A DNA stretch of 52,152 nt from Ktedonobacterales bacterium (GCA_025935195.1 JAICVS010000014.1:1-52152); one strand, 5' to 3'; positions 7,450 through 15,587 are shown, numbered from the stretch's first letter. Notes: generated by a model not told the origin, from the sequence alone. Made by a program: numbers and translations.

Positions 7450-8709
7450 CTACCCCTTCAAGGCTGTCACGAAGTGCCACGCACCCTGCGCGTCACAGGC
7501 GTAGAGGCTGTAGCCAAGCGCTGTCGTGTTGTCGCCGTGAGCGTCGAACGCCAGCGTCCCGCTCACGCCCGCATACTTGGCCGATGCCACCGCCGCGAGC
7601 ACGGCTGACCGTGTGACCTGCTTGCCCGCTCCCACCAGCGACTTGATCGCCGCGATCTCGTCCAGCGCCGCGTCGTAAGCCAGCGCCGCCTGCGGCAGCG
7701 GCGCCTGCCCCGCATACGCCGTTTGATATGCGCTGATGAAGTCCTTGGCGCCGTCGAGTGTCGAGAGGTCCGGCGCGGGCAGCAGAGCCGTCGTGTTCGC
7801 CGCCGCCGCCGCCACACCCACCGCCGTGCTCCAATCGGGATGATCCGCCGCCTGGCCGACCGCGAGGATGGCGAGGTCCGGCGCACCCGTGAGCGAGAGC
7901 GTGCCGCGCAACTGCGCTGCTGCCGCCGAGCCGCCACCGAAGAAGACGAGGTTCGGCGCCGCCTTGATGATCGCCGTGACCGCCGCCTGCGCGCTATCCG
8001 GCACGCCCAGTTGGAGCGTCTGCCGTCCGGCGGCGGTGCCACCCTTCGCCTTCAGCTCTTGCGCGAACGCTCCGGCCAGCGCCTTGCCCGACGGCGTGCC
8101 GTCATCCACCACAAAGACCGCCTGCGCCGCCAGCCCATGCGCCTTCACAGGCGCGACGGCGAGGTCCGCCGCCGCCGTGCCGGCCGCCGTATCGGTCTCC
8201 GGCAGGCGGAAGAAGGCGACGGGCTTGCCCTGTGGGTGCAGCTCGGTGAATTGAAGCCCCTCCGCCGCCGCTTGATCCGGCAGCGTGAGGCCGGGCAGCG
8301 TCGCGCCGGGGCTGATCGTCGCGATGCCACTCTGCTCGACGCCGGGCAGCATCGCCGCGGCGGACTGGCTATCCAGTGGGCCGACGATGCCCATCACGCG
8401 CTGATTACCCGCGAGGCTCGACACGATAGCGCCCGGATCATCGCCGGCCTCATCGGCGTGGACGGCGGTGAGCGTGAAGCCGTTGCCGAGCGCGCCGTTC
8501 CGCTTCACCGCCAGGTCCACCGCCTGTTGCATCGCCTGCCCGATGGCGGCGTCCGGTCCCGATGTGGGCAGGACCGTCGCAATGGCGAACGTCTTGTCCT
8601 GCGGCGGGGCGCCGATGCTGACGCTGCACCCCGCCAGCCAGACGACGAGCAGCGCCGCCGCCAGCGGGCCAAGCAGCCGCCGGACGCGGCGCCGCGAGCC
8701 GTTTCCCAT
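7450..8709 (-). CDS. lipoprotein, branched-chain amino acid ABC-type substrate-binding protein
   Basis: Extracytoplasmic ligand-binding lipoprotein of the Leu/Ile/Val-binding (Peripla_BP_6) family, 419 residues. The N-terminus is MGNGSRRRVRR, then a hydrophobic stretch and the lipobox WLAGC, so the mature protein would be lipid-anchored at its Cys. The family pattern follows: IATVLPTSGPDAAIGQAMQ, VMGIVGPLDSQSAAAMLP, VFVVDDGTPSGKALA and a LAYDAALD segment near the C-terminus. ATG 8709 has AGGAG eight bases upstream. No LivH/LivM permease or LivF/LivG ATPase is adjacent, so it is either an orphan binding protein or partners with a transporter elsewhere. It is probably cotranscribed with the lipoprotein gene 62 bp upstream. 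Confidence 0.85.
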   Translation of the reverse strand: MGNGSRRRVRRLLGPLAAALLVVWLAGCSVSIGAPPQDKTFAIATVLPTSGPDAAIGQAMQQAVDLAVKRNGALGNGFTLTAVHADEAGDDPGAIVSSLAGNQRVMGIVGPLDSQSAAAMLPGVEQSGIATISPGATLPGLTLPDQAAAEGLQFTELHPQGKPVAFFRLPETDTAAGTAAADLAVAPVKAHGLAAQAVFVVDDGTPSGKALAGAFAQELKAKGGTAAGRQTLQLGVPDSAQAAVTAIIKAAPNLVFFGGGSAAAAQLRGTLSLTGAPDLAILAVGQAADHPDWSTAVGVAAAAANTTALLPAPDLSTLDGAKDFISAYQTAYAGQAPLPQAALAYDAALDEIAAIKSLVGAGKQVTRSAVLAAVASAKYAGVSGTLAFDAHGDNTTALGYSLYACDAQGAWHFVTALKG

Positions 8710-8771
8710 CGCGTTGCTCCTGATGCCGGTGCGGCAAAGGCCGCGCGTCCGTGCCGGCAGACTTGATAGAC

Positions 8772-9839
8772 TCACTGGTACGAGATGAAGAGCGGCTGCG
8801 GGAACAACTGAAGCACATCCTGTGGCGACTGCGGGGCCGGATTACTGAAATCGGCGAAGTCGAAGCTCCCGCTGTCAGGGTAATGGTAGAAGACCTTGTA
8901 GCCGCCGTATTCGAGGAGCTCCTGTTGCACGAACTCCTGGTATCGCGCGGCCTTATCCACATAGCCGCCAAATCCATCGGCCTGGAGCACGAGTGAGACG
9001 TTGGGATTGCGCTTGATCTGATCTTTGTTGGTGGTTTGACAGGCGACGTCCGCGCTGAAGACCACCGGCGAGAACTGATGAACCAGGAGCACCTTGCGCG
9101 GGAGATGATTCGTCAGCGAGATCTGCGCTAACTGGTCGGCCGCCCAGTTGATGTCTTTCGCGTCCACGCAGCCCGTGTACGAGGGATACGCCGCGGCGCG
9201 AGCATGCCCGATTGAGTTGTCCTGAAAGTGAAACTCGGTGTCGAGCGCCAGCTCGGTGAAAGGGTATTGCTTCAAATACGGCAGTAAGTGCTCCGTCACC
9301 GCGTGTTCCACCGGCTCCACGGCAAGCTGCAAGTCGAAGAAGAGCAGCAGATCATGCTGCTTGGCGAAGTCAATATAGGCCTGGACTTCTTTGTCATCGG
9401 GCCACGAGCCGCAATAGCGCGGGAAGGCGCTGCATGGCTGGATGACGTTGACGACGAGATCGATGCCGAGCTTGACCGGGTGGATCGGATCCAGCGCCGC
9501 ATACTGCTTGCCGAGGCTTTGGAGCTGAGGAAGGTAGTTGTTGAGTAAATCCAGCGACGACGCCGGGCCGTTGACCTGCTCTCCATCAATGATGCCGTAG
9601 GCCGCGACGATGCGGTTGTTGGGGAGTGGCGCACCAACGCCGGGATCGAACTGTGGGGCGACGGCGGCGGACGCTGTGTTGAGCCTGGTCGCCAGCCCCG
9701 ACGGCGTGCTGGACGTCTGTGTGCCGGCGCAGCCAGACAGGATCACCAGCACGCTCGCCATGAGGGTAAAGAATCCGGCCACGCGCGAGCGCGGCCCGCG
9801 CGCCCTTCGGCTCTGCGCCAGCGCCGGCAATGTCTCCAT
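8772..9839 (-). CDS. lipoprotein of unknown function, possible TIM-barrel hydrolase fold
   Basis: A 355-residue lipoprotein with a basic N-terminus (QSRRARGPRSR), a hydrophobic segment and the lipobox VILSGC. The mature region alternates strand-like and helix-like stretches (RIVAAYGII, KLGIDLVVNVI, LLLFFDLQLAVEP, ELALDTEFHF, KVLLVHQF, VSLVLQADG). That order resembles a (beta/alpha)8 barrel, and acidic residues end several strands, as in glycoside hydrolases, but I cannot assign a family. ATG 9839 is supported by GGAAGGTGA five bases upstream. Downstream lies a substrate-binding lipoprotein, so the pair may work on the cell surface. Confidence 0.65.
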   Translation of the reverse strand: METLPALAQSRRARGPRSRVAGFFTLMASVLVILSGCAGTQTSSTPSGLATRLNTASAAVAPQFDPGVGAPLPNNRIVAAYGIIDGEQVNGPASSLDLLNNYLPQLQSLGKQYAALDPIHPVKLGIDLVVNVIQPCSAFPRYCGSWPDDKEVQAYIDFAKQHDLLLFFDLQLAVEPVEHAVTEHLLPYLKQYPFTELALDTEFHFQDNSIGHARAAAYPSYTGCVDAKDINWAADQLAQISLTNHLPRKVLLVHQFSPVVFSADVACQTTNKDQIKRNPNVSLVLQADGFGGYVDKAARYQEFVQQELLEYGGYKVFYHYPDSGSFDFADFSNPAPQSPQDVLQLFPQPLFISYQ

Positions 9840-9900
9840 GCGCTCACCTTCCCCGCGCGCCATCGCGCCGCTGCTACCAATCAGCATGGCGGCGCCTCAC

Positions 9901-9929
9901 ATGATACGTCATCTCGCCGCACAGCCCAA
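9901..9929 (-). promoter_or_regulatory. promoter of the lipoprotein pair
   Basis: Minus strand TTGGGC (9924-9929), 17-bp spacer, TATCAT (9901-9906). Predicted start is near 9894, about 55 nt before ATG 9839. Confidence 0.6.
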
Positions 9930-9962
9930 TAGGTCTGGTCCGAATGGCGGTCCGGCCGTTGA

Positions 9963-11084
9963 TTAGAGGCCGAAGTCGGGCGGCGCGAAGATGCAGCGCG
10001 CCAGCCGCGCCGCGTCGTGGCGCACGAGATGCCCCTGGTGGATGGCGAGCACCTGATCTACGATCACCTCCGGCACGAGCTTGCGCAGCTCCTCCTCGTC
10101 CAGCGCGACAGGGTGTTGGTCTTGCGCGGCGTAGCGTCCGAGCAGGTGTTCAGGGAACGAGCCATCGTGCGCGATCACGCGGTCTACGCTGCCATCCAGA
10201 TAGCGTTGAATCTGGCGCACGAAGTCCGACGCCATGAAGCCGTCGGTCTCGCCGTGCTTGGTCATCAGGTTGCAGACGTAGACCTTCCGCGCCTCCGAGG
10301 CGCGAATGGCCTCGGCCATGCCCTTGACCAGCAGGTTGGGCAGGATGCTCGTGTAGAGGTCACCCGGCCCTAACACAATGACGTCCGCGCGCCGGATCGC
10401 TTTCAGCGCGTCGGCGCAGGCCGCCGGATCCTCCTGTAAGAAGACACGCTTGATCGGCGCGAGCGGACCGGGATACTTCTCTCCGCGCGTGTCAATGTCC
10501 GTCTCACCGCGGATCACCTCGCCATCCTCCAGCTCGGCGCAGAGCGTGGACTGCGAGAGTGTGACCGGCAACACGTTGCCGGCGGTGTCGAGCAGCTCTT
10601 GCGCGTCTTCGATGGCGCGCAGCAGGTCACCCTCATTGAGGTCTTGCAGCGCCGAGATGATCAGGTTGCCCAGGCTGTGGCCGCTGACGCCAGCTTGCCG
10701 CGCGAGGCGCTGCGCCTGCGAATCGCTCGGTCCGCTGCCCGGCGCGTCCACCATGTCCGCTGCATCCCCCGTCGGCTGGCGCATGCCCTGGCCCTGACGA
10801 AAGCGGAAGGCGAAGACCTCGCGCCAGAGTGTGCCCTTGCGCGAGAGCGCGACCAACGCCTGGCGCAGATCGCCCAGCGGCAGCTGGCCGAACTCGTCCA
10901 TCAGCCGCCGCGAGCTGCCGCCGCTGTCCGACATAGTGACGATCGCCGTGATGGTGCAGGGGTAGCGTTTCAGGTTCGTGAGCAGCGCGAACGGCCCGGT
11001 GCCGCCGCCGATCGTCACCACATTCTTATACAGCAGTTGCTTGAGGGCGCGGCTCTCGCGCTCGCGTTCCGCCTCGTCGTACAT
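9963..11084 (-). CDS. yvcK: YvcK/CofD-like gluconeogenesis factor
   Basis: Member of the YvcK (UPF0052/CofD-like) family, which binds UDP-sugars and is needed for morphology and growth on gluconeogenic carbon in several Gram-positive bacteria. The 373-residue protein opens with the nucleotide-binding GGGTG (26-30). It then shows the family blocks TMSDSGGSSRRLMDEFG and LPLGDLRQALVALS, GHSLGNLIISAL, VLGPGDLYTSILPNLLVKG and VYVCNLMTKHGETDGF. ATG 11084 has GGGAG eight bases upstream; the longer upstream frame runs through a dispersed repeat and is not coding. WhiA and RapZ homologues, the usual neighbours, are absent. Confidence 0.93.
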   Translation of the reverse strand: MYDEAERERESRALKQLLYKNVVTIGGGTGPFALLTNLKRYPCTITAIVTMSDSGGSSRRLMDEFGQLPLGDLRQALVALSRKGTLWREVFAFRFRQGQGMRQPTGDAADMVDAPGSGPSDSQAQRLARQAGVSGHSLGNLIISALQDLNEGDLLRAIEDAQELLDTAGNVLPVTLSQSTLCAELEDGEVIRGETDIDTRGEKYPGPLAPIKRVFLQEDPAACADALKAIRRADVIVLGPGDLYTSILPNLLVKGMAEAIRASEARKVYVCNLMTKHGETDGFMASDFVRQIQRYLDGSVDRVIAHDGSFPEHLLGRYAAQDQHPVALDEEELRKLVPEVIVDQVLAIHQGHLVRHDAARLARCIFAPPDFGL

Positions 11085-11100
11085 CGTCCACTCCCTGGGA

Positions 11101-11143
11101 TCCTCACCCCCGTCCCCCTCTCCGCGCACGGAGAGGGGGGGCC
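11101..11143. repeat. CCTCACCCCC hairpin repeat, copy 1
   Basis: Family of seven copies in this window. Here the perfect stem is CCCCCTCTCCG (11114-11124) with CGGAGAGGGGG (11129-11139) around CGCA. It lies in the 5' leader of yvcK. Confidence 0.65.
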
Positions 11144-11184
11144 AGAGCGATGGCTGCCGCTCAGATTGCCCATGCACCGCCAAT

Positions 11185-11217
11185 CCGCATTGTAGGGAAC
11201 AATGCGGTCGTGGGCAA
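11185..11217 (-). promoter_or_regulatory. yvcK promoter with overlapping palindromic operator
   Basis: Minus strand TTGCCC (11212-11217), 17-bp spacer, TACAAT (11189-11194). A perfect inverted repeat, CCGCATTGT-N5-ACAATGCGG (11185-11207), covers the -10 element and is well placed to be a repressor site. The rest of the 389-bp yvcK-kinase gap holds the hairpin repeat and a TACAAT (11398-11403) that may be the -10 of the kinase gene. Confidence 0.55.
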
Positions 11218-11473
11218 GAGGCGACTGCGCTGGCGCGGCGCACAGTGTGCCTCCCGCACCCGCGATCCGCACGTTCGTTGCCAAGAGGTGCGTCCGTTCA
11301 GACGTTGCCTGCCATTGCCCGCCGGATGGGAGACGGCCAGATAGCCAATTAGAGGGTATGGGCCACCTGACGAGCGGACCGGCTGGAAAGGCTGTGTTAC
11401 AATGCCCCTGGCAACCGGGTGGGCGCTCCAGCGCGACCGTCGCCTGGGCAGCCAAGGCAACATGGGGGGTTGA

Positions 11474-12862
11474 GTGAGTTCGCCAGCGCTTTGTCCCAAG
11501 TGTGGGCGCGAGACGCCGAGCGGGGCGCGATTCTGTCCCGGATGCGGCTTCGATCTGTTCGACAGACGGCCGCGCCTCGCCACCGGCCTGCTCCCCGCTA
11601 ACCAGCTCTTGAATAACCGCTACCTCGTGGAGCAGAAGCTGGCGCAGGGCGGGCAGAGCGCCGTCTATCTCGTCATGGACATGCGCGACGGCAACAGCCA
11701 GCGCGCCGTGAAGGAGATGAGCGAGTCCAACCTGGGGCCGAGCGAGCGCGACAAGGCCATCCGCGACTTCATCCGCGAGGCGGAGATGTTGCGGCAGTTG
11801 CGGCACCCGGCGCTGGCGAAGGTTTACGACCGCTTCGTGGACGGCCAGAAGCATTACCTCGTGATGGAGTATGTGCGCGGCCACAACCTGGAAGACGAGC
11901 TGATCGAGACGGGCCGGCCGCTGGAGTGGCAGCGCGTTATCGCCTGGGGCGTCGCGCTGTGCGATGTGCTGCACTACCTGCACACGCAGAACCCGCCGAT
12001 CATCTACCGCGATCTCAAGCCGGCCAATGTGATGCTGCAGCCCGACGGGGCGATCAAGCTGATTGACTTTGGCATCGCGCGCTGGCTGCGCTCCACGCAA
12101 TCGCACGACACGGCCCAGCTTGGCACCGACGGCTACGCGCCCATCGAGCAGTACACCGCGCGCTCGGAGACACGCTCCGATCTCTACGCGCTGGGTGCCT
12201 CGCTCTATCATCTGTTGACCGGGCGCGTGCCGGAGTCCGCGCCGATGCGCATGGCCGGCAGCGCGCTGACCCCCATCCGCGAGATCAACCCGTCCGTGCC
12301 GGAGCCGGTGCAGCAGGTGGTGCTGCGCGCGCTCAGCGTGCAGGCGCGCGACCGCTTCGCTGGCGCCCCACAGTTGCGCGAGGCGCTCGAATGGGCGGGC
12401 GCGGGCGATAGACAGGTCGGCGAGCACGTGCGGGTGACGACGGGGGCGGCGCGCGCCACTCGCATGGCTGGCTCTGGCCCGCCCGTCCACCTCACCGCCA
12501 TCGGGCGCACCACCGCCCAATCGCTCGCGCCGCGCCTGCATGTCTGGCCCCTGCGGCTGGATGCGGGCTTTATGGAGCCGAACGAGGCGGCGGAGCTACG
12601 GCTGGAGATTGCCAACCGCGGCGGCGGCCAGCTCGCGGGCCGCACCGAGACCAATATGCACTGCCTGACCGTCGAGCCGGCCGCGCTGCACCCCGGCGTC
12701 GCCGCACTGAATGTCACCATTGATACGAGCGGCCTGCTGGCTGGGCCGTACACCTGCCACATCGCCGTGCGCACCAATGGCGGCGACCAGATCATCCCCG
12801 TGCGCTTCATTGTGCGCTCGCCGATGCCCGGCGCCGGCACGCCCGCGCCCTACGCCCGCTGA
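11474..12862 (+). CDS. Ser/Thr protein kinase with N-terminal zinc ribbon and C-terminal Ig-like domain
   Basis: Hanks-type kinase, 462 residues. Residues 7-24 form a zinc ribbon (Cys7, Cys10, Cys21, Cys24). The kinase domain (about 50-310) has a glycine-rich loop AQGGQSAVY, Lys80 in RAVKEM, the catalytic loop YRDLKPANVM with Asp180, DFG (198-200) and an APIE segment in place of APE. The arginine before the catalytic Asp is retained. After a linker, about residues 355-455 look like an Ig-like beta-sandwich (LRLEIANRGGGQLAG, LNVTIDTSGLLAGPYTCHI). No transmembrane helix is visible, so it is probably cytoplasmic. A TGA abuts the GTG start, so no longer N-terminus is possible. mtnP follows 45 bp later, probably in the same transcript. 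Targets are unknown; a zinc-ribbon FHA protein lies at 19789. Confidence 0.92.
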   Translation: MSSPALCPKCGRETPSGARFCPGCGFDLFDRRPRLATGLLPANQLLNNRYLVEQKLAQGGQSAVYLVMDMRDGNSQRAVKEMSESNLGPSERDKAIRDFIREAEMLRQLRHPALAKVYDRFVDGQKHYLVMEYVRGHNLEDELIETGRPLEWQRVIAWGVALCDVLHYLHTQNPPIIYRDLKPANVMLQPDGAIKLIDFGIARWLRSTQSHDTAQLGTDGYAPIEQYTARSETRSDLYALGASLYHLLTGRVPESAPMRMAGSALTPIREINPSVPEPVQQVVLRALSVQARDRFAGAPQLREALEWAGAGDRQVGEHVRVTTGAARATRMAGSGPPVHLTAIGRTTAQSLAPRLHVWPLRLDAGFMEPNEAAELRLEIANRGGGQLAGRTETNMHCLTVEPAALHPGVAALNVTIDTSGLLAGPYTCHIAVRTNGGDQIIPVRFIVRSPMPGAGTPAPYAR

Positions 12863-12907
12863 ATACGCGGGCGCGACAGCGCCAGCAGTGCAAAGGAGCG
12901 ATCAGCC

Positions 12908-13873
12908 ATGCCAGCGCGAACCGCGACGCTCGGCGTCATCGGCGGCAGCGGCCTCTACGCCATGGACGGCCTGAGCGATGTTGAGGAGGTGCGACCGCGG
13001 ACGCCGTTTGGCGCACCGAGCGACGCCATCACCATCGGCACACTCGATGGGCTATCGGTCGCGTTCCTGCCGCGTCACGGGCGCGGCCACCGCCTCACGC
13101 CGTCGGAGGTGCCGTCGCGCGCCAACATCTACGCGCTCAAGAGCCTGGGCGTCGAGTGGGTGATCGCCGTGAGCGCCGTGGGGAGCCTGCGCGAGGACTA
13201 CGCGCCGCTGGACCTGGCGCTGCCGGACCAGCTCTTCGACCGCACCAAGGCGCGGCCGAGCAGCTTCTTCGAGGGCGGCGTCGTCGCGCACGTCTCGTTC
13301 GCCGAGCCATTCTGCCCGCGACTTGGGGGCGTGTTGTGGGAGGCGATGGCTGGGTTGGGTGACGTGCGGGCGCATCGCGGCGGTACGTACGTCTGCATCG
13401 AAGGGCCGGCGTTCTCGACGAAGGCGGAGTCGCGCATCTACCGGCAGCTCGGCTGCGACATCATCGGTATGACGGCGCTGCCCGAAGCCAAGCTGGCGCG
13501 CGAGGCCGAGCTACACTACGCGATGATCGCCTGTGTCACCGACTACGATGTCTGGCATGAGAGCGCGGAGACCGTCACGGTGGAGACGGTGGTGGCGAAT
13601 CTCAGCCGCAATGTCGAGAACGCGCGGCGCATCATCCGCGCCGCCGCGGAGCGGATCGCGGCCGGCGCCGGGGCCGCCACGACGGCGTGCCCGTGCGAGC
13701 ATGCGCTAGAGCACGCGATCATGACCGATCCCTCGCTGATCTCGGCGCCGCTACGCGACCGCTATGGGCTGCTGATCGGCAAGTACCTGGCAAGGGTAGG
13801 CGAGGTTCCGCACCCCGGCCCCCTCTCCGTGCGAGGAGAGGGGGAAGCACATGGCCCGCACGGCCGGGAGTGA
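12908..13873 (+). CDS. mtnP: S-methyl-5'-thioadenosine phosphorylase
   Basis: Phosphorolysis of 5'-methylthioadenosine to adenine and methylthioribose-1-phosphate (methionine salvage). Family signatures: GVIGGSGLY at the N-terminus, PRHGRGHRLTPSEVPSRAN (phosphate and ribose contacts), AVSAVGSLRE, EGPAFSTKAESR, IGMTALPEAKLARE and TDYDVW, whose two aspartates read the adenine base. Purine nucleoside phosphorylase of the same superfamily is the main alternative, but the MTALPEAKLARE and TDYD combination favours MtnP. The C-terminus is odd: the last ~22 residues run through a dispersed hairpin repeat (13811-13847), which adds a HPGPLSVRGEGE tail. The ATG follows AAAGGAGC. Confidence 0.9.
   Translation: MPARTATLGVIGGSGLYAMDGLSDVEEVRPRTPFGAPSDAITIGTLDGLSVAFLPRHGRGHRLTPSEVPSRANIYALKSLGVEWVIAVSAVGSLREDYAPLDLALPDQLFDRTKARPSSFFEGGVVAHVSFAEPFCPRLGGVLWEAMAGLGDVRAHRGGTYVCIEGPAFSTKAESRIYRQLGCDIIGMTALPEAKLAREAELHYAMIACVTDYDVWHESAETVTVETVVANLSRNVENARRIIRAAAERIAAGAGAATTACPCEHALEHAIMTDPSLISAPLRDRYGLLIGKYLARVGEVPHPGPLSVRGEGEAHGPHGRE
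13811..13847. repeat. CCTCACCCCC hairpin repeat, copy 2 (inside mtnP)
   Basis: Stem CCCCCTCTCC (13819-13828) with GGAGAGGGGG (13835-13844). This copy lies inside the mtnP reading frame and encodes part of its C-terminus; it also sits between two convergent genes. Confidence 0.65.
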
Positions 13874-13877
13874 TGCG

Positions 13878-14630
13878 CTATGACCTCACGGCCGCCTTCG
13901 TCGCGCGGGCGCGCACGATCGGGCTGAAGTTGGTCTTGATGTCGTAGGCGTCCAGGCCCTCGTAGCGTTTGAGGAAGCCGACGACGGCGTAGGTGAGTGG
14001 GGTGGCGACGACTTCGTAGAGCACTTTGAAGGCCCATTGCGAGAGCACGATGCGCAGCCAGGCGTCCGCCGGCAGCGGTTGGCCATCGCGGAAGAGCGCG
14101 GGCAGCAGCACGAACGCCAGAGTGATGAAGACGAAGGTGTCGGCGCCCTCGCCTACGAAGGTCGAGCCGATGGTACGTGTCCAGAGCCAGCGGCCTTTCG
14201 TCGCGATCTTGAGCTTGGCGAGCACGAACGAATTGAGGAACTCACCGACCAGATACGCGCAGAATGAGGCGATCAGCAGGAATGGGGTGAAGCCGAGGAT
14301 GGTGGCGAACTGCCCCTGGTCGGCGCCGAAGCCGGCGGTGGGCAGGGCGATGGCGGCGGCGATGGCAAGCACGGCGACGAGGTTGCAGACGAAGCCGAGC
14401 CAGATCACGCGCCGCGCCGCCGCGTAGCCGTAGACCTCGGTGAGCACATCGCCGAAGAGATAGCTCAGCGGGAAGATGACGACGCCCGCCGGCACGGCCA
14501 GGCCGAAGGGCAGGGCAAGGAATTTGACGGCGATGATGTTGGCGACGATCAGGCAGGTCACGAACAGGCCCGCGAGCGCGACGAACGCGGGCGAGAACCG
14601 CTGAATTCCGTGAATCTCGGATGGTTGCAC
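13878..14630 (-). CDS. yhhQ: queuosine precursor transporter, YhhQ/VUT family
   Basis: Integral membrane protein of the VUT/ECF-like family (YhhQ) that imports queuosine precursors such as preQ0 or preQ1 for tRNA modification. About six hydrophobic helices are visible, with the family hallmarks LSYLFGDVLTEVYGYAAARR, GEFLNSFVLAKLK, RTIGSTFVGEGADTFVF and KVLYEVVATPLTYAVV. GTG 14630 is preferred because TTGGAGG lies eight bases upstream; this gives 250 residues. An ATG at 14660 would place that site inside the coding region. No queuosine genes are nearby. The gene converges on mtnP with 4 bp between stops. Confidence 0.9.
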   Translation of the reverse strand: MQPSEIHGIQRFSPAFVALAGLFVTCLIVANIIAVKFLALPFGLAVPAGVVIFPLSYLFGDVLTEVYGYAAARRVIWLGFVCNLVAVLAIAAAIALPTAGFGADQGQFATILGFTPFLLIASFCAYLVGEFLNSFVLAKLKIATKGRWLWTRTIGSTFVGEGADTFVFITLAFVLLPALFRDGQPLPADAWLRIVLSQWAFKVLYEVVATPLTYAVVGFLKRYEGLDAYDIKTNFSPIVRARATKAAVRS

Positions 14631-14749
14631 GACAGACACCTCCAACGTCAACCGCCGCATTCGCGATACACAGTCGCGCGCCGGCGGGCGCCCGGCGTCA
14701 CGGGCGCCGGGGAATAGTATAGGCCACGGCGGGGATGGACGGGAACTGC

Positions 14750-15120
14750 CACAGCGGACACGGAGGACACGGAGGACACGGAGGCAGAGAGAAGAGAGAG
14801 GATGGAACCGCAGCGGTCGCAGCGGTCGCAGAGGGCAGAGAGAACCAACAGGGAGGAACGGAGGAAGGGGAAGGTCACGGAGGGGGAAGGATGAGGCACG
14901 GGATGGGGCGCGGGGTGGACGGCAATGTTGACCTGTTCAGTCAACATTGCCGTTTTTGCCGCTTTTCAGCCTCGTATCGAGGGTTGCCTCCTTTCGGATC
15001 GGGGATTCAAGCGGGTTTGCCGGGGTTGCCGTCGCCGATTCGGTGGCAAAAACGGCAATGATGGCGGCAAAAACGGCAAAGGTGGCAACGAAATCGTTGC
15101 CGTTTTACGGCAATGGTGCG
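14750..15120 (+). repeat. composite intergenic repeat, copy 2
   Basis: GGACACGGA repeated three times (14757-14784), GAACCGCAGCGGTCGCAG units (about 14805-14835), a GGTCACGGAGG segment, the 13-bp-stem hairpin CGGCAATGTTGAC-N7-GTCAACATTGCCG (14920-14952), and then several GGCAAAAACGGCAA-type units (15041-15116). Module order matches copy 1 at 2990-3300, and the hairpin stems are identical with different 7-nt loops. Confidence 0.7.
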
Positions 15121-15252
15121 CCGGGGGCTAGATGGCGGACGAGGGAGGTATGACGAGAGTGTTGTTCAGTTGTTAAGGTGCAAAGGCTCACGGGGAACAT
15201 GAACCTAGTTTCTATTTGGAAGTATGGCAGATGGAGTGGGTGGAGACAAGAG

Positions 15253-15299
15253 TCCTCACCCTCCGTCTCCCCTCTCCTTGCGAGGAGAGGGGAGACGGA
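15253..15299. repeat. CCTCACCCCC hairpin repeat, copy 3
   Basis: The longest perfect stem of the family: CCGTCTCCCCTCTCC (15263-15277) pairs with 15284-15298 around TTGCGA. Confidence 0.65.
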
Positions 15300-15473
15300 G
15301 CAATGATCACCGTTATCCACGGCTAGCGGGCGGTTGAAACCGTGCCTGAGGGCCGTTGGCCGCGAAACCGGCCTACGCCGGTTGGGGAGAGAGTGCGCCG
15401 ACCGTCGTCCCGCGTTGTAGAATGGGCCGCAATGGTGGGGTGATCCCGGCTTGGCACAGGGCGTTGTGGTTGG

Positions 15474-15507
15474 CCGGTTCCCCGGCATGAATGCCGGGGA
15501 TAATCCT
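15474..15507. repeat. CCCGGCAT-type palindromic repeat, copy 2
   Basis: TTCCCCGGCATGAATGCCGG is followed by GGATAATCC. Related sequences lie at 4680 and 33205-33410. Confidence 0.55.
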
Positions 15508-15587
15508 GGGCCTGGTGCGGGTGGGATAGCTCAACGGCCGAGAGCACATCAGTATGGGGCTACAGGCAGCGCGCGGGGGATACGGCG

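Larger units (their letters stand above)
14631..15587. other. 957-bp gene-free region rich in repeats
   Basis: No gene was found. Contents in order: leader of the queuosine transporter with a hairpin (14687-14708) and a TATACT -10 (minus strand, 14716-14721); the second copy of the composite repeat (14750-15120); a CCTCACCCCC hairpin (15253-15298); a GGTTGAAACC/CCGGCCTACGCCGG repeat-like stretch (15325-15390); a CCCGGCAT palindrome (15474-15507); and a tRNA D-arm-like fragment (15521-15548). Confidence 0.7.

Noticed and set aside
14631-14715. Leader of the queuosine transporter examined for a preQ1 riboswitch.
   Set aside because: Only a GC-rich hairpin (14687-14708); the preQ1 aptamer core and A-rich tail are missing.
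15313-15321. TTATCCACG, one base from a DnaA box, near the apparent skew switch.
   Set aside because: A single site, no cluster, no dnaA/dnaN/gyr genes; insufficient for an origin.
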